Assembly: GCA_944391735.1 (NCBI GenBank)
Contig: CALXUR010000002.1
Span: forward strand, 114,554 to 178,553
Direction of reading: 5' to 3'
Length of the DNA stretch: 64,000 bases
DNA from: an uncultured Alphaproteobacteria bacterium
Lineage (GTDB): Bacteria; Pseudomonadota; Alphaproteobacteria; CAAHEQ01; UBA3637
The notes below the pieces were generated by a model. That model was not told the DNA's origin and did no database searches. It was given only the letters and a program-made list of their open reading frames with translations. Position numbers and translations under genes: made by a program. This document shows, in pieces, positions 63,677 through 64,000 of this stretch (its first letter is position 1; every line of letters starts with the position of its first letter).

Positions 63677-64000
63677 TCAAGGAATCTTACTGAACATATG
63701 GCGCACCTTATCCAAACGGCTGTTTGGACGACGGGGCTGGATGATTGGCTCGCCGACAGTGGCCTGATACCCTTTCAGTTCCGTCAGGCACACGCTCCGC
63801 CCGTTGGTGTAAAAGGCCAAATCAGTACGGTATGCCTGTATGCAACGGGCGGGAATCTCGCCAGTAAAGACAACTTCATCCTTTTTTATCTGGGCCGTTT
63901 CGATGGTGGCACAGTATTTCGGCGCATCATGATAAGCCCTGGAAAGATATTCCCGGGGCGCATAGAGGGTGAAGGAGAGATAAGGTTCCAGCAGTTGCGT
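63677..64000 (-). CDS. Tetracycline resistance ribosomal protection protein, C-terminal part (tet(W)/tet(O) type)
   Basis: Reading leftward from the window edge to TGA at 63677-63679 gives 107 residues. They include [51 protein letters not shown] and the end [19 protein letters not shown], which is the C-terminus of Tet(W)/Tet(O)/Tet(M)-type proteins; by memory it is closest to Tet(W). These GTPases dislodge tetracycline from ribosomes. The GC content is visibly higher than in the surrounding genes, a sign of recent transfer. Confidence 0.92.
   Translation of the reverse strand, partial: TQLLEPYLSFTLYAPREYLSRAYHDAPKYCATIETAQIKKDEVVFTGEIPARCIQAYRTDLAFYTNGRSVCLTELKGYQATVGEPIIQPRRPNSRLDKVRHMFSKIP

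Noticed and set aside
63483-63680. A 65-codon leftward frame between tet and J
   Set aside because: It starts inside the tet stop region with no ribosome site and no protein family.

Overview
The window reads as chromosome of an uncultured, fairly AT-rich alphaproteobacterium, probably gut-associated, with a foreign island at its right end. Alphaproteobacterial hallmarks are the secB / Tim44-domain / mltA / smr cluster, the tsaE-amgK-murU-addB-addA operon, lspA followed by a BamF-like lipoprotein, and a GTTC-N7-GTTC LexA box. The gut assignment is an inference, supported by a tet(W)-like gene fragment at the right edge.

Layout. 1-2.8 kb is mobile debris: the end of a serine recombinase, an unknown gene, a 20-nt tRNA 3' remnant with its terminator, and an AbiE-type toxin-antitoxin pair inside 21-bp direct repeats. 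2.8-41 kb is core chromosome: nitroreductase-alr, tRNA-Gln, trxA, tsaD-smr-mltA-timA, secB, a membrane SNase-like protein, tsaE-amgK-murU-addB-addA-lipoprotein, an orphan VirD4-like coupling protein with a pentapeptide-repeat protein, lspA-bamF-pgi-mutL, a GNAT pseudogene, prmC-prfA-rodZ, a prepilin peptidase, yqeY-dnaG-rpoD, nfeD-SPFH, hemerythrin, ychF, pth-rplY and tRNA-Pro.

41-64 kb, starting just after tRNA-Pro, is accessory. Its first part holds an SOS-type Y-family polymerase, a macrodomain protein, a 4 x 22-bp tandem repeat, a secreted endonuclease I, a SLOG protein and, upstream of it, a highly structured 235-nt RNA with its own promoter.

The centrepiece (45.6-59.6 kb) is a DNA phosphorothioation island. 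A WYL regulator and a small protein are followed by sspA (cysteine desulfurase, opposite strand), then sspB (DUF4007), sspC (ATPase) and sspD (PP-loop sulfurtransferase). After a second promoter come a PLD-helicase fusion, a 58-residue protein, a DndD-like SMC ATPase, an unknown 173-residue protein, a small protein with a RAMA/DUF4357-like possible modification-reader domain, and a complete sigma-70-family factor. The last two share a duplicated N-terminal domain. My reading is that SspABCD writes phosphorothioates, the helicase/SMC group restricts unmodified DNA, and the reader-sigma pair may link modification status or phage attack to transcription. The last point is inference.

59.6-63.4 kb holds HU and a leftward phage remnant: spanins, holin, endolysin, a coiled-coil membrane protein and tail-tip protein J. 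It stops abruptly 243 bp from the 3' end of a tetracycline-resistance ribosomal protection gene that runs off the window.
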